Source: JAUIET01 sp964352475
GTDB lineage: Bacteria; Pseudomonadota; Gammaproteobacteria; Pseudomonadales; JAUIET01
Direction of reading: 5' to 3'
NCBI GenBank assembly: GCA_964352475.1
Contig: CAYGSL010000001.1
Location: 1 to 64,000 of the forward strand
Length of the DNA: 64,000 bases
Positions 54,401-61,937 of the stretch are shown here, in pieces. The stretch's first letter is position 1. Each line of letters begins with the position of its first letter. The notes below the pieces were generated by a model. That model did not search any database, had not been told where the DNA came from, and was given only the letters and a program-made list of their open reading frames with translations. The translations under genes were made by a program, and so were the position numbers.

Positions 54401-56381
54401 GTAAAACGTTTTCTTCAGTACCTAAATAATTTCGCCCCTCCAGACTCGATGCAGGGTTGGAGAAGTAATCTATTGATACATTTTGATTAGCCAGAGAAAG
54501 CTCTGTGTAGTTACCCTGCACCCGCAAACTACCCGTTCCGTCATGCTCCGCAGTATCAAGCTGCGCTGCGGCCCTGTTGTTATTACCACGGCCCAGGTGT
54601 TCAATGCTTTCACCAGTATTTGTGTAAATTTCATTTCGCCGGATTGAGTTTCCTTCACTGCTAGCACCGCTGACCTTAACGCCTGAACCGGTATTAAACG
54701 CAATGATGTTGCCGGCGTCCGGGCTCGCACCACCTATTTGATTGTTGCTGCTATTGCTATCGATATCTATACCGCCATTGTTAGCGGCGCTAGCTCCACC
54801 ACCACCACCGTTACCGCCGATGTAATTTCCAGAAACAATGTTACCGCCACCACCGCTAATGTGTATTCCCGCCCAATCGTTACCCGAAATTACATTGCGT
54901 TGTGCAAGCGAGTCTCCACCAATTCGATTGTTGTTAGCTCCGCCTCCCCAAAGATCAATACCGTAATCACCATTGGCTAAGAACCCCGTACCATTTGCAT
55001 TGGTTCCAATTTTGTTTGACTCAATGATGTTGTTGTTTGAACCTGTACCTACTACTGCGATGCCGGACAAATTGTTTCCCGAAATCACATTGCCTACACC
55101 AGGCGCTCCGATTTGATTATTTGCGCCATTGTTGATCCTGATGCCCAGGCCAGTGTTGCCGCTAGCGCTTAAGCCATCTCTGCTGATACCGATATAGCTA
55201 CTTTCGATGCGATTGTTATCGCCCGTAATTTCTATGCCATGGGAGACAAAATTGTTGACAGCCAGCCCGCGAATAACAACATTGTCACCAGTAATTCGCA
55301 GGCCTGGGTTAATGATGCCCTGCCCATTAAGTTCAATGACTGGTGTGCTGTTGGGCGCGTAGTCACTATCAGTTGTACCATCGATAATTACCGCCTCGGA
55401 GATTGCGGGCAGTACGCCAGTCATTGTTATCGCTGGCGTACCTGGGATATCAAAATGAATCCTGTCAGGGCTTGCCCCATTTGCCGTGTTGTTCGCTGCC
55501 TGAAGCGCCTCACGAAAAGAGATGCCGACACCACCCGGGTTGGCAATCAGGGCCGATATGGAAGTTACGTCGCCATTGTCTTCATCAACCGCCGTATCGA
55601 CCACTACCGTGTTTATCGATGGCGAAATGGTCAGGCGAGCAGCAAATGTTGTGGTGTCATAGGCGAACATCATATCGTCATCGCTGCTGCTATGAACGAT
55701 GATCTTCACACCCAAAAATCTGTTTGGCGCAAACGTATGGTCTACATTGCCGAAGTCAAACGTGTCTTCTATCCAGGTTGCTGAATCTGTGACATCCCAA
55801 TCGCTGCGCGAAATGCTATCGCTGGCAATGACCGTTAGATTCGTGCCGGTAAAATCGCTATCGACAAGGTATACGTCAACCCGGCCTGGTTTATCTGTCG
55901 TGAAACCTTTCAGAGCAGACCAGATATTAAGATTGACTGCCCCTTGCAGAGTTTCGTTACTTGCATCAACAAGCCAGGTTTGGTATTTCGCGGAGTCGGC
56001 CTCGTTTTCATTGATGCCACCTTTGTCAATCTGTAGTCCGTCATCATCACCACTTTCGTTGTAGTCGATTAGAGCAGTATCAGTGGGCACTGTCTCTTTG
56101 AGATCTCCAACGGGTTTATCCGAAAGGCCGTTGACATCATCCAGATAATACGTGGTGCTCAGAACACTGCTGCTTGCACGAACGGAAGAAAGCTGCGAAT
56201 TGAACTCTTGTTTGATGGGCTGTTGTTCAGCGGCGGGGAGTTCAGCCGCAGCCAAAACCCGCTCTAGCGATTGATCAGCCAAACCTACGTGGCCGACATC
56301 ATCAAGGCCGCCTGCCGAGAAGAGAATTCGGGGTTCCAGTTCCTCAACAATCACCGTGTTTTTAAGTTTTTTCCTTGGCAT
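48465..56381 (-). CDS. giant LEPR-XLL surface-type protein with beta-helix, NHL-like and cadherin/CSPG repeats (assembly gap inside)
   Basis: The open frame spans 2638 codons, including about 34 unknown ones. LEPR at residues 15-18 in LEELEPRILFSAGG-like sequence is the LEPR-XLL N-terminal motif. Domains in order are a beta-sandwich to about residue 260 and a right-handed beta-helix (ISFREALQAANN, repeated GNVISGN units) to about 700. A cadherin-like domain and an SMP-30/NHL-like propeller (LAFAPDGDLYVASWNNDRIV) follow, then cadherin/CSPG-like repeats with FVHDGGE. More cadherin and PKD-like parts lie beyond the gap. The C-terminus has a hydrophobic segment (GYVLWMIRGSVLLSTILSSL) and an acidic tail. 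It is probably secreted or surface-bound for adhesion. There is no classical signal peptide and no good ribosome site. Confidence 0.85.
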   Translation of the reverse strand: MPRKKLKNTVIVEELEPRILFSAGGLDDVGHVGLADQSLERVLAAAELPAAEQQPIKQEFNSQLSSVRASSSVLSTTYYLDDVNGLSDKPVGDLKETVPTDTALIDYNESGDDDGLQIDKGGINENEADSAKYQTWLVDASNETLQGAVNLNIWSALKGFTTDKPGRVDVYLVDSDFTGTNLTVIASDSISRSDWDVTDSATWIEDTFDFGNVDHTFAPNRFLGVKIIVHSSSDDDMMFAYDTTTFAARLTISPSINTVVVDTAVDEDNGDVTSISALIANPGGVGISFREALQAANNTANGASPDRIHFDIPGTPAITMTGVLPAISEAVIIDGTTDSDYAPNSTPVIELNGQGIINPGLRITGDNVVIRGLAVNNFVSHGIEITGDNNRIESSYIGISRDGLSASGNTGLGIRINNGANNQIGAPGVGNVISGNNLSGIAVVGTGSNNNIIESNKIGTNANGTGFLANGDYGIDLWGGGANNNRIGGDSLAQRNVISGNDWAGIHISGGGGNIVSGNYIGGNGGGGGASAANNGGIDIDSNSSNNQIGGASPDAGNIIAFNTGSGVKVSGASSEGNSIRRNEIYTNTGESIEHLGRGNNNRAAAQLDTAEHDGTGSLRVQGNYTELSLANQNVSIDYFSNPASSLEGRNYLGTEENVLLDNNGYVDIEHVLSASITTGEFVSATVTDAAGNTSEFSVSSAVTLNQAPVFESNGPYAVDEGAVLSTVIGDVDANDGDGGATDADVSYSIIANVNPDADANLAFGIDTDSGEIIVNDPGDLDFEVSSSLTITVQADDGFRTEVADVTININDIKPTLTATGLGATVAGQPYQLDLIAAEPGNNSIGSYTVNWGDGSVTTEIYTGPTTTVSHVFNNHGFTNNITFTAHEASGRLTSSDLVTSNYIAGTEDIFVFDGVTGDPAGTFDTTAVGINPPDLAQPYAMTVGPDGNFYVAGYESSNIVRFSPDGSYLGVFTSDARLNNPTGLAWGGDGHLYVSNYTDSKIFRFQANGTYNDTWSDGGNLDGPVGLAFAPDGDLYVASWNNDRIVKIDGVSGGASSVVISAGLDEPEQIAFGENGDLFIANGVNNEVARWDGSNLSTYFSDAELSFASGIVFGPDGALYVSSHDNDKLLRYDGITGEVFSDDGPGGLDAPTYLAFTPAHLVTVGPNDPPTANNLNAAENYIEETTLSLSNIVVTDTDHSTTTATLTLSDLAAGELSTATSGSVTSTFDSGTGVWTAAGAIADVNTLLADVSFIPTLNYDSNFSIATSVSDGIAEINGSKAFTATAINDPPQLTNNDLTLSEGAVVTLDSSNLSATDVDNNNGDLLFSFTSVAGGFFELSSAPGTPVFSATQTQVSTSQLRFVHDGGESAPDYQVSVGDGVASTLPSSATIAFANENDVPEITANSLSISEGQTVVVTLADLAANDPDNTNDGLLFSFTNVTGGHLARASAPATAITSVLQSQISASELVFVHDGGEAAPTFDVSVNDGTASSTDSSAAISFSNINDVPRIDNLNGNSTVVINDGSSYLLDTDVPASVFDADLPADISGAMLSVQGSGFENQDSLGIATDTKVSLSAGISEASQVSIDGTVVASLSSVSASGFLLDFVSPATTDDASTLISRLTFSTTAGLSGNRYVDVIYGDGFATSNIASASVLVTTPGSGLVLGQEDETYTFSQNDFNFTGIASGEFESIEIISLPVNGSLALNDVAVSIGQVITAAQIVAGVFEFTPALNASHNSYADFSFHVNNGIVSTNVLAGQTGSPETLEILQDSNNFGLGGVYPTAVNIVSPNGAIDSDYLSQGSILFDSAFNNIGWNGTQLLSLDTWVKDGGVLIASSDNTSFDDIAEFYGLVIGGDSASTWEVALSADPIFNGRFGPVGANGTSLATGGVTRSYFLSSSLAAEDRVLAIDPASGEPTIVLRQLGTGWILFTGDENVFDSAMAGGGTISTTNDRFAANVFDWAIDQLPAEQIHTXXXXXXXXXXXXXXXXXXXXXXXXXXXXXXXXXXPVNDAPFANSGGPYSITEGDGVSFDGSSSFDGDAGDSVQSFQWDLLKGGDVLAADVGSTLSWNQLAGFGVNDDGAYQVRLTASDQVGAQNSDVSSLSVSNLDPVFNVVGPAIAYQDDVYELSLEVIDPGDDPVNQWLIDWGDGTVQNVLGTAVFASHVYSTGGITPTVSIIADTDEGQFTAAILAISVVPNATPVGEVVIDNMSPIEEDILTVSNTLADDDGLSGLISYQWLRDGTAISGANETSYTVTAEDVGTELSVQASYIDDRNTPETVNSSATQVVQAKNRAASLDLEVQSIEIEENNDSSESIRLTTISIQDDGLGENTLSLSGEDADKFEIVDGVLYLKAGVELDYEQATRLQVQVNIDDPEVDGIPDDSEVFIVNVGDVAQEFFVPLEKVQPSTPPATDEDEAELEAASANQVAQLEFAEEEFEQERGELPGGTSSAFQEQAIDVSSLLSAVVADQVDKGLFLEKSDASISATVVNLGDVIDLDNVEVRQAAITLLGDLPGIDPMEDFSMMDNSAFTSGLDELRRGVAGIDLSDKIVVGSSATVTTGLSIGYVLWMIRGSVLLSTILSSLPAWRLIDPLPVISGVLSEEEDDESLESIIEDGSNSEPDSPDADSEITDTEN
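50355..50454. other. assembly gap of 100 Ns
   Basis: Exactly 100 unknown bases, the customary size for a scaffold gap of unknown length. It lies inside the giant repeat-rich gene. The reading frame happens to continue across it, but the real distance and any extra cadherin-type repeats cannot be known from this sequence. Confidence 0.98.
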
Positions 56382-56683
56382 TTTTCGGTGTTGTTGGCTT
56401 GGTACTTCTGCGAAATGCTATGCCTTGAACTGGCGTTGCACTGTGTATTACTTCAGTATAGAAATTGGCGCCTGGAACACGCCCAGAATGGGTAAAAACC
56501 GGCCTCATTCCGATGAACTGTCACTGTTTTTCTGCCAGTGCAGATGGCGCGCATTCTTATGCGAAAACAAGAGCAATTTTTGTGCAAAGCCCCGCCAAGT
56601 TTGTTCAATAAACAATCACCCATTGTCTAATTCGAAGCGTGAAGATATAATGACAGTCTTTATGCCATTAGATGGATCAGCCC
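56382..56683. other. divergent promoter interval
   Basis: These 302 bases separate the giant gene from the haloalkane dehalogenase. Apart from the operator-like site at 56645-56673, I see no gene, RNA or strong repeat here. Confidence 0.5.
56645..56673. promoter_or_regulatory. putative operator 3 of a shared regulon (haloalkane dehalogenase)
   Basis: The 17-base core TGACAGTCTTTATGCCA at 56651-56667 lies within ATATAA and TTAGAT flanks. It ends 16 bases before ATG 56684, so a bound repressor would block transcription or translation start directly. It matches cores at 60761 and, inverted, at 46402. Confidence 0.5.
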
Positions 56684-57685
56684 ATGCGTGTTATTGAAAC
56701 GCCCGATGAACGATTTTCAAACCTGAAAGACTACCGATTCGAGCCCAATTACCTGGAAGTAAACGACGGCGAAGGGGCCAAATTGCGTGTGCACTATCTG
56801 GACGAAGGTCCGGCAGACGGTGAAGTTATTTTGCTCATGCACGGCCAACCAACCTGGTCTTATCTTTACCGCCATATGATCCCTGGCCTGGTGGCTGCGG
56901 GCCATCGCGTGATTGCACCTGACCTGGTCGGCTTTGGTAAGTCCGATAAGCCAACTTCCATTGACGACTATACCTACGCTCGCCACGTAAGCTGGATGAG
57001 CCAATGGTTAACCGCGCTGAACTTGAGTAAAGTCACGCTTTTTTGTCAGGACTGGGGTGGCTTGATTGGCTTACGTTTGGTCACAGCGTTTCCAGAGCGA
57101 TTTGCACGCGTCATTGTGGCAAACACTGGCCTTCCAACAGGAATGGTGCCGGAAGAATTTACGACCACTTTGAAGGAGGCTTACGAGACACTACCGGTTG
57201 TTGAAGCGCATGAACTAGGTGAACGTTTTAAAGACACCAGCGGCATTCCAGGTTTTATGTATTGGCGAAAATTCTGTGCCGAAACTCCGGATTTGGACAT
57301 AGGCAAAGTCGTGGCCTTCGTCACTGCAGGTAAAAACATTGAGGAAGACTCAATGGCTGCTTACAACGCACCATTTCCAAGCGAAGAATACAAAGCGGGT
57401 GCCCGTAAGTTTCCTAGCCTGGTTCCTTTGTTTCACGACGAGGCGGAAGTAGAAGAAAACAAGCAGGCTTGGGCGATCCTGGAATCTTTCGACAAGCCAC
57501 TGCTAACCGCCTTCTCCGATAATGACCCGGTCACCGCTGGCGGTGAAAAACGCTTTCAGAAAAGTGTTCCAGGTGCGCAGGGGCAAAAACATATAACAAT
57601 TGCAAACGCAGGCCATTTCCTGCAAGAAGATCAACCCGAAGCCTGCGTGCAAGCAATACTGGCGTTTATCAAGGCAAATCCATAA
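56684..57685 (+). CDS. haloalkane dehalogenase (alpha/beta hydrolase, HLD-I-like)
   Basis: The 333-residue product has the features of dehalogenases of the DhlA/DhmA group. LMHGQPTWSYLYRHMIP is the oxyanion region. CQDWGG puts an Asp nucleophile (Asp123) instead of Ser, with the halide-binding Trp124 next to it. A second Trp lies in GFMYWRKF, an Asp in SDNDPVTAGG, and the base His in NAGHFLQEDQPE. It would hydrolyse carbon-halogen bonds of alkyl halides. ATG 56684 is preferred over 56672 because the family normally starts MxVxxTPDxRF. Followed by an SDR and an acyl-CoA dehydrogenase in the same direction, so it may act in one degradation route with them. Confidence 0.88.
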   Translation: MRVIETPDERFSNLKDYRFEPNYLEVNDGEGAKLRVHYLDEGPADGEVILLMHGQPTWSYLYRHMIPGLVAAGHRVIAPDLVGFGKSDKPTSIDDYTYARHVSWMSQWLTALNLSKVTLFCQDWGGLIGLRLVTAFPERFARVIVANTGLPTGMVPEEFTTTLKEAYETLPVVEAHELGERFKDTSGIPGFMYWRKFCAETPDLDIGKVVAFVTAGKNIEEDSMAAYNAPFPSEEYKAGARKFPSLVPLFHDEAEVEENKQAWAILESFDKPLLTAFSDNDPVTAGGEKRFQKSVPGAQGQKHITIANAGHFLQEDQPEACVQAILAFIKANP

Positions 57686-57718
57686 GATTGCGGATCTTTC
57701 CCCACAGAAAATGACAGT

Positions 57719-58492
57719 ATGGAACTTAAAGACAAGATAATTGTGATCACTGGCGCCGGTAGCGGTATAGGCCGTGCGCTAGCGCGTCGCTTCAACACTG
57801 AAAGCCCCAAACACATCATTGCTGTTGATATAAACCAGGCTCCGGTTCAAGCGGTGGCTGACGAGCTGAACTGCACAGCAATGACCGCCGATGTGAGCAA
57901 TGAACAGGATATTGCGTCCTTGATCGAGCGCGTTGAAAGCGAGATTGGGCCAATCGATCTGTTCTGTTCCAACGCAGGTGTTGGTCTGGCACCCGCGATA
58001 GATTCACCCAATTCAGAGTGGCAAGCCAGTTGGGACATCAACGTAATGTCACACGTGTACGCAGCCCGCCATCTGTTACCGAGAATGATTGCACGCGGTG
58101 GCGGCTATTTTATGAATACTGCCTCCGCAGCTGGACTGCTTAATCAAATTGATGGCGCTGCTTACGGGGTTACCAAGCACGCTGCCGTTGGTTTTGGAGA
58201 ATGGCTGGCCATCCATCACGCCCATGAAGGCATCAAGGTATCGATGCTTTGCCCGCAGGCGGTTCGAACAGCGATGACAGACAATGACGAGCCATCCACA
58301 AAAGCCGCTGCCAACGACGGCATGATGGAACCGGAAGAGCTGGTAGAGGTGGTGGTTGAAAGCTTGCGCGAAGAGTCGTTTCTGATTCTGCCGCACAAAG
58401 AAGTTCTGCAATACATGCAGCGAAAAACCTCTGATTACGATCGCTGGATTGGCGGGATGAATCGTTTAATGAAAAAAATTAGAGCAATGTAG
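57719..58492 (+). CDS. short-chain dehydrogenase/reductase (SDR)
   Basis: A 257-residue classical SDR. The cofactor motif TGAGSGIG is at residues 11-18, NAG lies in CSNAGVG, and the catalytic Ser/Tyr/Lys come from NTASAAGL and YGVTK. It would oxidise or reduce an alcohol or carbonyl with NAD(P). It sits 33 bases after the dehalogenase, consistent with oxidation of the resulting alcohol, though this is only context. Confidence 0.88.
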   Translation: MELKDKIIVITGAGSGIGRALARRFNTESPKHIIAVDINQAPVQAVADELNCTAMTADVSNEQDIASLIERVESEIGPIDLFCSNAGVGLAPAIDSPNSEWQASWDINVMSHVYAARHLLPRMIARGGGYFMNTASAAGLLNQIDGAAYGVTKHAAVGFGEWLAIHHAHEGIKVSMLCPQAVRTAMTDNDEPSTKAAANDGMMEPEELVEVVVESLREESFLILPHKEVLQYMQRKTSDYDRWIGGMNRLMKKIRAM

Positions 58493-58501
58493 AGAAACGA
58501 T

Positions 58502-59716
58502 ATGGGTTTTGAATTAAGCGAACGAGCTCGCGACATACAAATACGTTTGCAAGCATTCATGGAGGAACACATTTACCCTCATGAGCATGAATTCGAAATG
58601 TTCACCTCAAACCAGGACAACCTATGGGAATACCCACCTTGGTACGAAGATCTTAAGTCCAAAGCCAGGGAACAGGGATTGTGGAACCTGTTTTTGCCGG
58701 AGGAATACGCGCCCTGGAGCCCTGGCCTGAGCAATGCAGAAATTGCGCCCTTGTTTGAAACAATGTGCCGGTCTACCTGGTCGCAGGAAATATTCAATTG
58801 CAACGCACCGGACAGAGGCAACATGGAAGTACTGGCCAAATACGGCACCGAAGCCCAACAGAAGCAATGGCTTGAGCCGCTGCTGGCGGGCGAGATTCGC
58901 TCGGCGTATGCAATGACAGAACCTCAGGTAGCCTCTAGCGATGCCACTAACATGGAGCTCAAGATTGAGCGAGACGGCGATGAGTATGTTCTGAACGGAA
59001 ACAAGTGGTGGACCACAGGCGCACTTAACCCCAAGTGCAAACTGTTGCTGGTCATGGGTAAATCAAACCCTGATGCTGGGCGACACAAGCAGCACTCCAC
59101 GATATTGGTTCCCAAAGACACCCCTGGCGTCACCATCAAACGCGCCCTACACGTATTTGGCAGCCTGCATTCACCCAAGGGCGAAGGCGATATGGTGTTC
59201 GAAAACGTGCGTGTGCCCGTTGATAATCTGATTCTGGGCGAAGGCCGCGGCTTTGAGATTGCCCAGGGTCGTCTGGGCCCTGGCCGTTTTCAATACGCCA
59301 TGATGTTCGTCGGAATGGCCGAGCGCTGTCTGGAAATTATGTGCAAACGCGCCGATGAACGCGTTGCCTTTGGCGAAAAGCTGAGTAAGAAAACCAGCAT
59401 TCAGCACGAAATAGCGCGCAGCCGCTGCGACATTGAACAGTGCCGATTACTGGTGCTGTCTGCTGCGGAGAAAATGGACAAGCATGGCATTGACGCCATA
59501 GTTGATGACGTGACAATGCTGAAGATTGTGGCGCCACAAATGTGCGAGACCGTTGCTAGCCGGGCGATGCAGATTCTTGGTGGCATGGGCGTGTCTTCAG
59601 ACACGCCGGTCGCGCAAATTTTTGCCAGCAGTCGCTTTTGCCGCATTGCCGACGGCCCTGACGAAGTGCATATGTCGCGCTTAGGCAAATCGACTATTCG
59701 TTCCTACCTAAACTAG
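58502..59716 (+). CDS. acyl-CoA dehydrogenase, ACAD10/11-like
   Basis: A 404-residue enzyme: NCNAPDRGNMEVLAKYGTEA, SAYAMTEPQVASSDATNM, NGNKWWTTGALNPKCKLLL, GRGFEIAQGRLGPGRFQYA, and RIADGPDEVHMSRLG near the C-terminus, the ACAD10/11 signature. It would oxidise a long-chain or substituted acyl-CoA. It starts 9 bases after the SDR stop and is the last gene of the dehalogenase-SDR operon. A bidirectional terminator follows. Confidence 0.92.
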   Translation: MGFELSERARDIQIRLQAFMEEHIYPHEHEFEMFTSNQDNLWEYPPWYEDLKSKAREQGLWNLFLPEEYAPWSPGLSNAEIAPLFETMCRSTWSQEIFNCNAPDRGNMEVLAKYGTEAQQKQWLEPLLAGEIRSAYAMTEPQVASSDATNMELKIERDGDEYVLNGNKWWTTGALNPKCKLLLVMGKSNPDAGRHKQHSTILVPKDTPGVTIKRALHVFGSLHSPKGEGDMVFENVRVPVDNLILGEGRGFEIAQGRLGPGRFQYAMMFVGMAERCLEIMCKRADERVAFGEKLSKKTSIQHEIARSRCDIEQCRLLVLSAAEKMDKHGIDAIVDDVTMLKIVAPQMCETVASRAMQILGGMGVSSDTPVAQIFASSRFCRIADGPDEVHMSRLGKSTIRSYLN

Positions 59717-59722
59717 AAGAAT

Positions 59723-59759
59723 AAGCCAGCTACTGCGTCATAGCGTGACGTAGTGGCTT
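59723..59759. terminator. bidirectional intrinsic terminator
   Basis: A long imperfect hairpin has left arm 59723-59740 (AAGCCA, CTAC, GTCA blocks), loop TAGCG and right arm 59746-59759. It lies between the convergent acyl-CoA dehydrogenase and NMO-like genes. On the minus strand the stem is followed by a T-rich run (TTATTCTTCT), so it should stop the NMO transcript best. Confidence 0.65.
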
Positions 59760-59763
59760 GCTT

Positions 59764-60699
59764 CTAACAATATTGCTCAGACAATGACGCCATAATTGAT
59801 TCAAATTCAGCAATCATTTCATCAATAATCTGACGAGCCGATTTCACCTCATCGATTCGACCAGCGACCTGACCTGACAGGGGAATCGCGGCTTCCATAT
59901 TGCCGCCAAAATACAATTCCTGAAGATTCGCCATATGCTCGGCCATTGGAAAACTGCCAACCTTCGCTAACTCTGCCGTACGTTCGGTTCGCAATGCGCG
60001 CAATGCAGGCCGGGATTGCTGATTTAAAAACACCGTATCCGTTTCCTGTGCGTTCACCACGGCCTGCTTCCAGTTGTCATGCACAGGTGAATCAGTGCTG
60101 GACAGCATTCGCGTACCCATTTGCACACCTTCAGCACCCATGGCAAACACCCCTGCCATAGACAAACCGTCAGAAATACCGCCTGCTGCGATGATGGGCA
60201 CATCAGTGCGCGATCGAATTAGCGGTAACAACACCATGGTGGATACAGGGCTGGGGTTCTTGAAACCACCGCCCTCTCCGCCTTCAACGACCAGGCCATC
60301 TACACCGGCGTCAAGTGCTTTCATCGCCATCGCCAACGTTGGCACCACGTGAAACACTTTGATGCCGGCCTGCTGAAATGCCTCGGTACATACATTGGGA
60401 CTGCCTGAAGACGTAGTGACAAACTTAATACCTTGCTCGATAACGAAATCGACTATATTAGTGCCTTTCACATACGACAATGCCACGTTCATACCAAACG
60501 GCTTATCCGTTAGCTGACGCATTTTCGCTACTTCGTTTTTGATGTTATCCAACTCACCCGAAGACGTTTCGATTATCCCCATGCCGCCGGCATTGCTGAC
60601 CGCTGAGGCAAGTTGCGCACGGGCAATCCAGCCCATAGGGGCCTGAATAATTGGGTATTGGGTGCCGAGAATTTCCGTAACGCGGTTGTGTATGCTCAT
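59764..60699 (-). CDS. nitronate monooxygenase/2-nitropropane dioxygenase-like flavoenzyme
   Basis: A 311-residue TIM-barrel FMN protein. YPIIQAPMGWIARAQLASAV, SNAGGMGII, VVEGGEGGGFKN, IIAAGGISDGLSMAGVFAMG and GVQMGTRMLSS are all characteristic of the nitronate monooxygenase family, which also includes enoyl reductases. GGAG 8 bases upstream fixes ATG 60699. An open frame to 60789 is unsupported. A palindrome 55 bases upstream (60754) is the best example of the shared operator. Confidence 0.88.
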   Translation of the reverse strand: MSIHNRVTEILGTQYPIIQAPMGWIARAQLASAVSNAGGMGIIETSSGELDNIKNEVAKMRQLTDKPFGMNVALSYVKGTNIVDFVIEQGIKFVTTSSGSPNVCTEAFQQAGIKVFHVVPTLAMAMKALDAGVDGLVVEGGEGGGFKNPSPVSTMVLLPLIRSRTDVPIIAAGGISDGLSMAGVFAMGAEGVQMGTRMLSSTDSPVHDNWKQAVVNAQETDTVFLNQQSRPALRALRTERTAELAKVGSFPMAEHMANLQELYFGGNMEAAIPLSGQVAGRIDEVKSARQIIDEMIAEFESIMASLSEQYC

Positions 60700-60753
60700 A
60701 GAGGTTCTCCGGGAGGTCTTAAGATGCAGCGCTACCCAATAACGGGTCGCAAC

Positions 60754-60784
60754 AATATATTGACAGATATTATGCCAATATATT
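60754..60784. promoter_or_regulatory. putative operator 4 of a shared regulon (NMO-like gene), extended palindrome
   Basis: Perfect 9-base arms AATATATTG (60754-60762) and CAATATATT (60776-60784) surround the centre. The 17-base core TGACAGATATTATGCCA at 60761-60777 is the pattern seen at three other promoters in this window. It lies in front of the NMO-like gene. Confidence 0.6.
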
Positions 60785-60840
60785 ATCACAGAGTGAAGCG
60801 CAGCGCATAAGTGGCGCCAAATAACAGGGTGCTAGAGCTT

Positions 60841-61731
60841 CTAACCTAGAACGGCGGCAATTGCCTTGGTGCTGGCGGCTGGCGCCATAATATGAACACC
60901 GGCCACTCCATCCAGCGCACGATACTCTTCCAGTAACTCACGGCAAATCTTGATGCCTTCCTGCTTTTGTGCGGCACCGTCACCTGCAGCTTCTATGCGC
61001 TCAATGATGGCTGGCGGCACAGACACACCAAACAAATTTTGATCCATCCAACGTGCGGATTTAGCCGACGCAATGGGACCTATACCCAGAAGTACTTTGA
61101 GTTTGTCTGTAATTCCCGCCTCGCGCAGAGCAGCAATATAGCGGCCTGCTACGGTTGGATCAAAACAGAACTGGGTTTGCACAAACTGCGCGCCATTGTC
61201 AATTTTTGCAATCAGGCCTTTCGGTTCCCAGTCGGCAGGTGGGTCAATGGGCACATCGGCGCAGCCTATAAAAAAGGCCGGTGGTTCATCAACCCCTTTA
61301 CCATTGGGCAAGGCAGCCTCGTCACGCATCGCCCTGGCAATGCTCATGACTTCTCCGGAATTCAAATCAAACACCGGTTTTGCCTCGGGCTGATCACCCT
61401 TGGCAGGGTCATCCCCCGTCAACACCAGCATATTTCGCACATTTTGCGCAGCGGCGCCAAGTAGGTCTGCGCAAATGGCCAATCTGTTTCTGTCTCTGCA
61501 GGTTAGCTGCAATACCGATTCAAAGCCGTTGGCTGCGAGAATTGCAGAAGCCGCTGCACTGCTCATTGCGGTGCTGGCGCCGGCTCCATCGGTTACATTA
61601 ATGGCATCGACCAAACCGCGAAGCGGCTCCGCTTCTTCCAATAGTTTGCGAGAGCCGCCAGCCGCCGCTGGCACGATTTCGGCAGTTATAACAAAGTCAC
61701 CCGCCGCGGTTTTATCTTGTAATGTTTTCAT
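60841..61731 (-). CDS. metF: methylenetetrahydrofolate reductase family protein (MetF-like)
   Basis: A 296-residue protein, the length of bacterial MetF. It shows DAINVTDGAGAST, LQLTCRDRNRLAICADLLGA, NMLVLTGDDPAKGDQPEAKPVFD, AQFVQTQFCFDP and LLGIGPIASAKSARWM, the TIM-barrel fold of the family. It would reduce methylene- to methyl-tetrahydrofolate with FAD. The Gln/Asp-rich variant around ADVPIDPP differs from textbook MetF, so a paralogue with other one-carbon duty is possible. Divergent from the ferredoxin-CYP153 operon. Confidence 0.82.
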   Translation of the reverse strand: MKTLQDKTAAGDFVITAEIVPAAAGGSRKLLEEAEPLRGLVDAINVTDGAGASTAMSSAAASAILAANGFESVLQLTCRDRNRLAICADLLGAAAQNVRNMLVLTGDDPAKGDQPEAKPVFDLNSGEVMSIARAMRDEAALPNGKGVDEPPAFFIGCADVPIDPPADWEPKGLIAKIDNGAQFVQTQFCFDPTVAGRYIAALREAGITDKLKVLLGIGPIASAKSARWMDQNLFGVSVPPAIIERIEAAGDGAAQKQEGIKICRELLEEYRALDGVAGVHIMAPAASTKAIAAVLG

Positions 61732-61770
61732 TCGCGCACCTTATCTATAGCGGCGTGAAAAAGCCAGTCT

Positions 61771-61794
61771 TGACAACGACACCTTCAGTTGTCA
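61771..61794. promoter_or_regulatory. inverted repeat TGACAAC...GTTGTCA
   Basis: Perfect 7-base arms at 61771-61777 and 61788-61794, 10 bases apart, lie in the 206-base interval between the divergent MetF-like and ferredoxin genes. Size suits a dimeric regulator site. It is not the same as the 17-base operator found elsewhere. Confidence 0.4.
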
Positions 61795-61937
61795 GAACGC
61801 AGACACGGTTACAGCGATGTAATCAAGCGACCCCACCAATCTATTGCACCGGCGAACAACCACGAGCAGTAATGTTCGCACTTTGGCCACGCTCATTGCT
61901 GCTGTACACTATCGCAAACTATGAACAGGACCCTGCT

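Noticed and set aside
54500..55300. Repeated short blocks that could be mistaken for a CRISPR or tandem DNA repeat
   Set aside because: The period follows codons of beta-helix rungs (GNVISGN-type), not identical DNA repeats with unique spacers.
53721..55784. Plus-strand frames of 160-181 codons opposite the giant LEPR-XLL gene
   Set aside because: Their composition is the mirror of Gly/Asn/Asp-rich repeats. The minus strand has clear domains.
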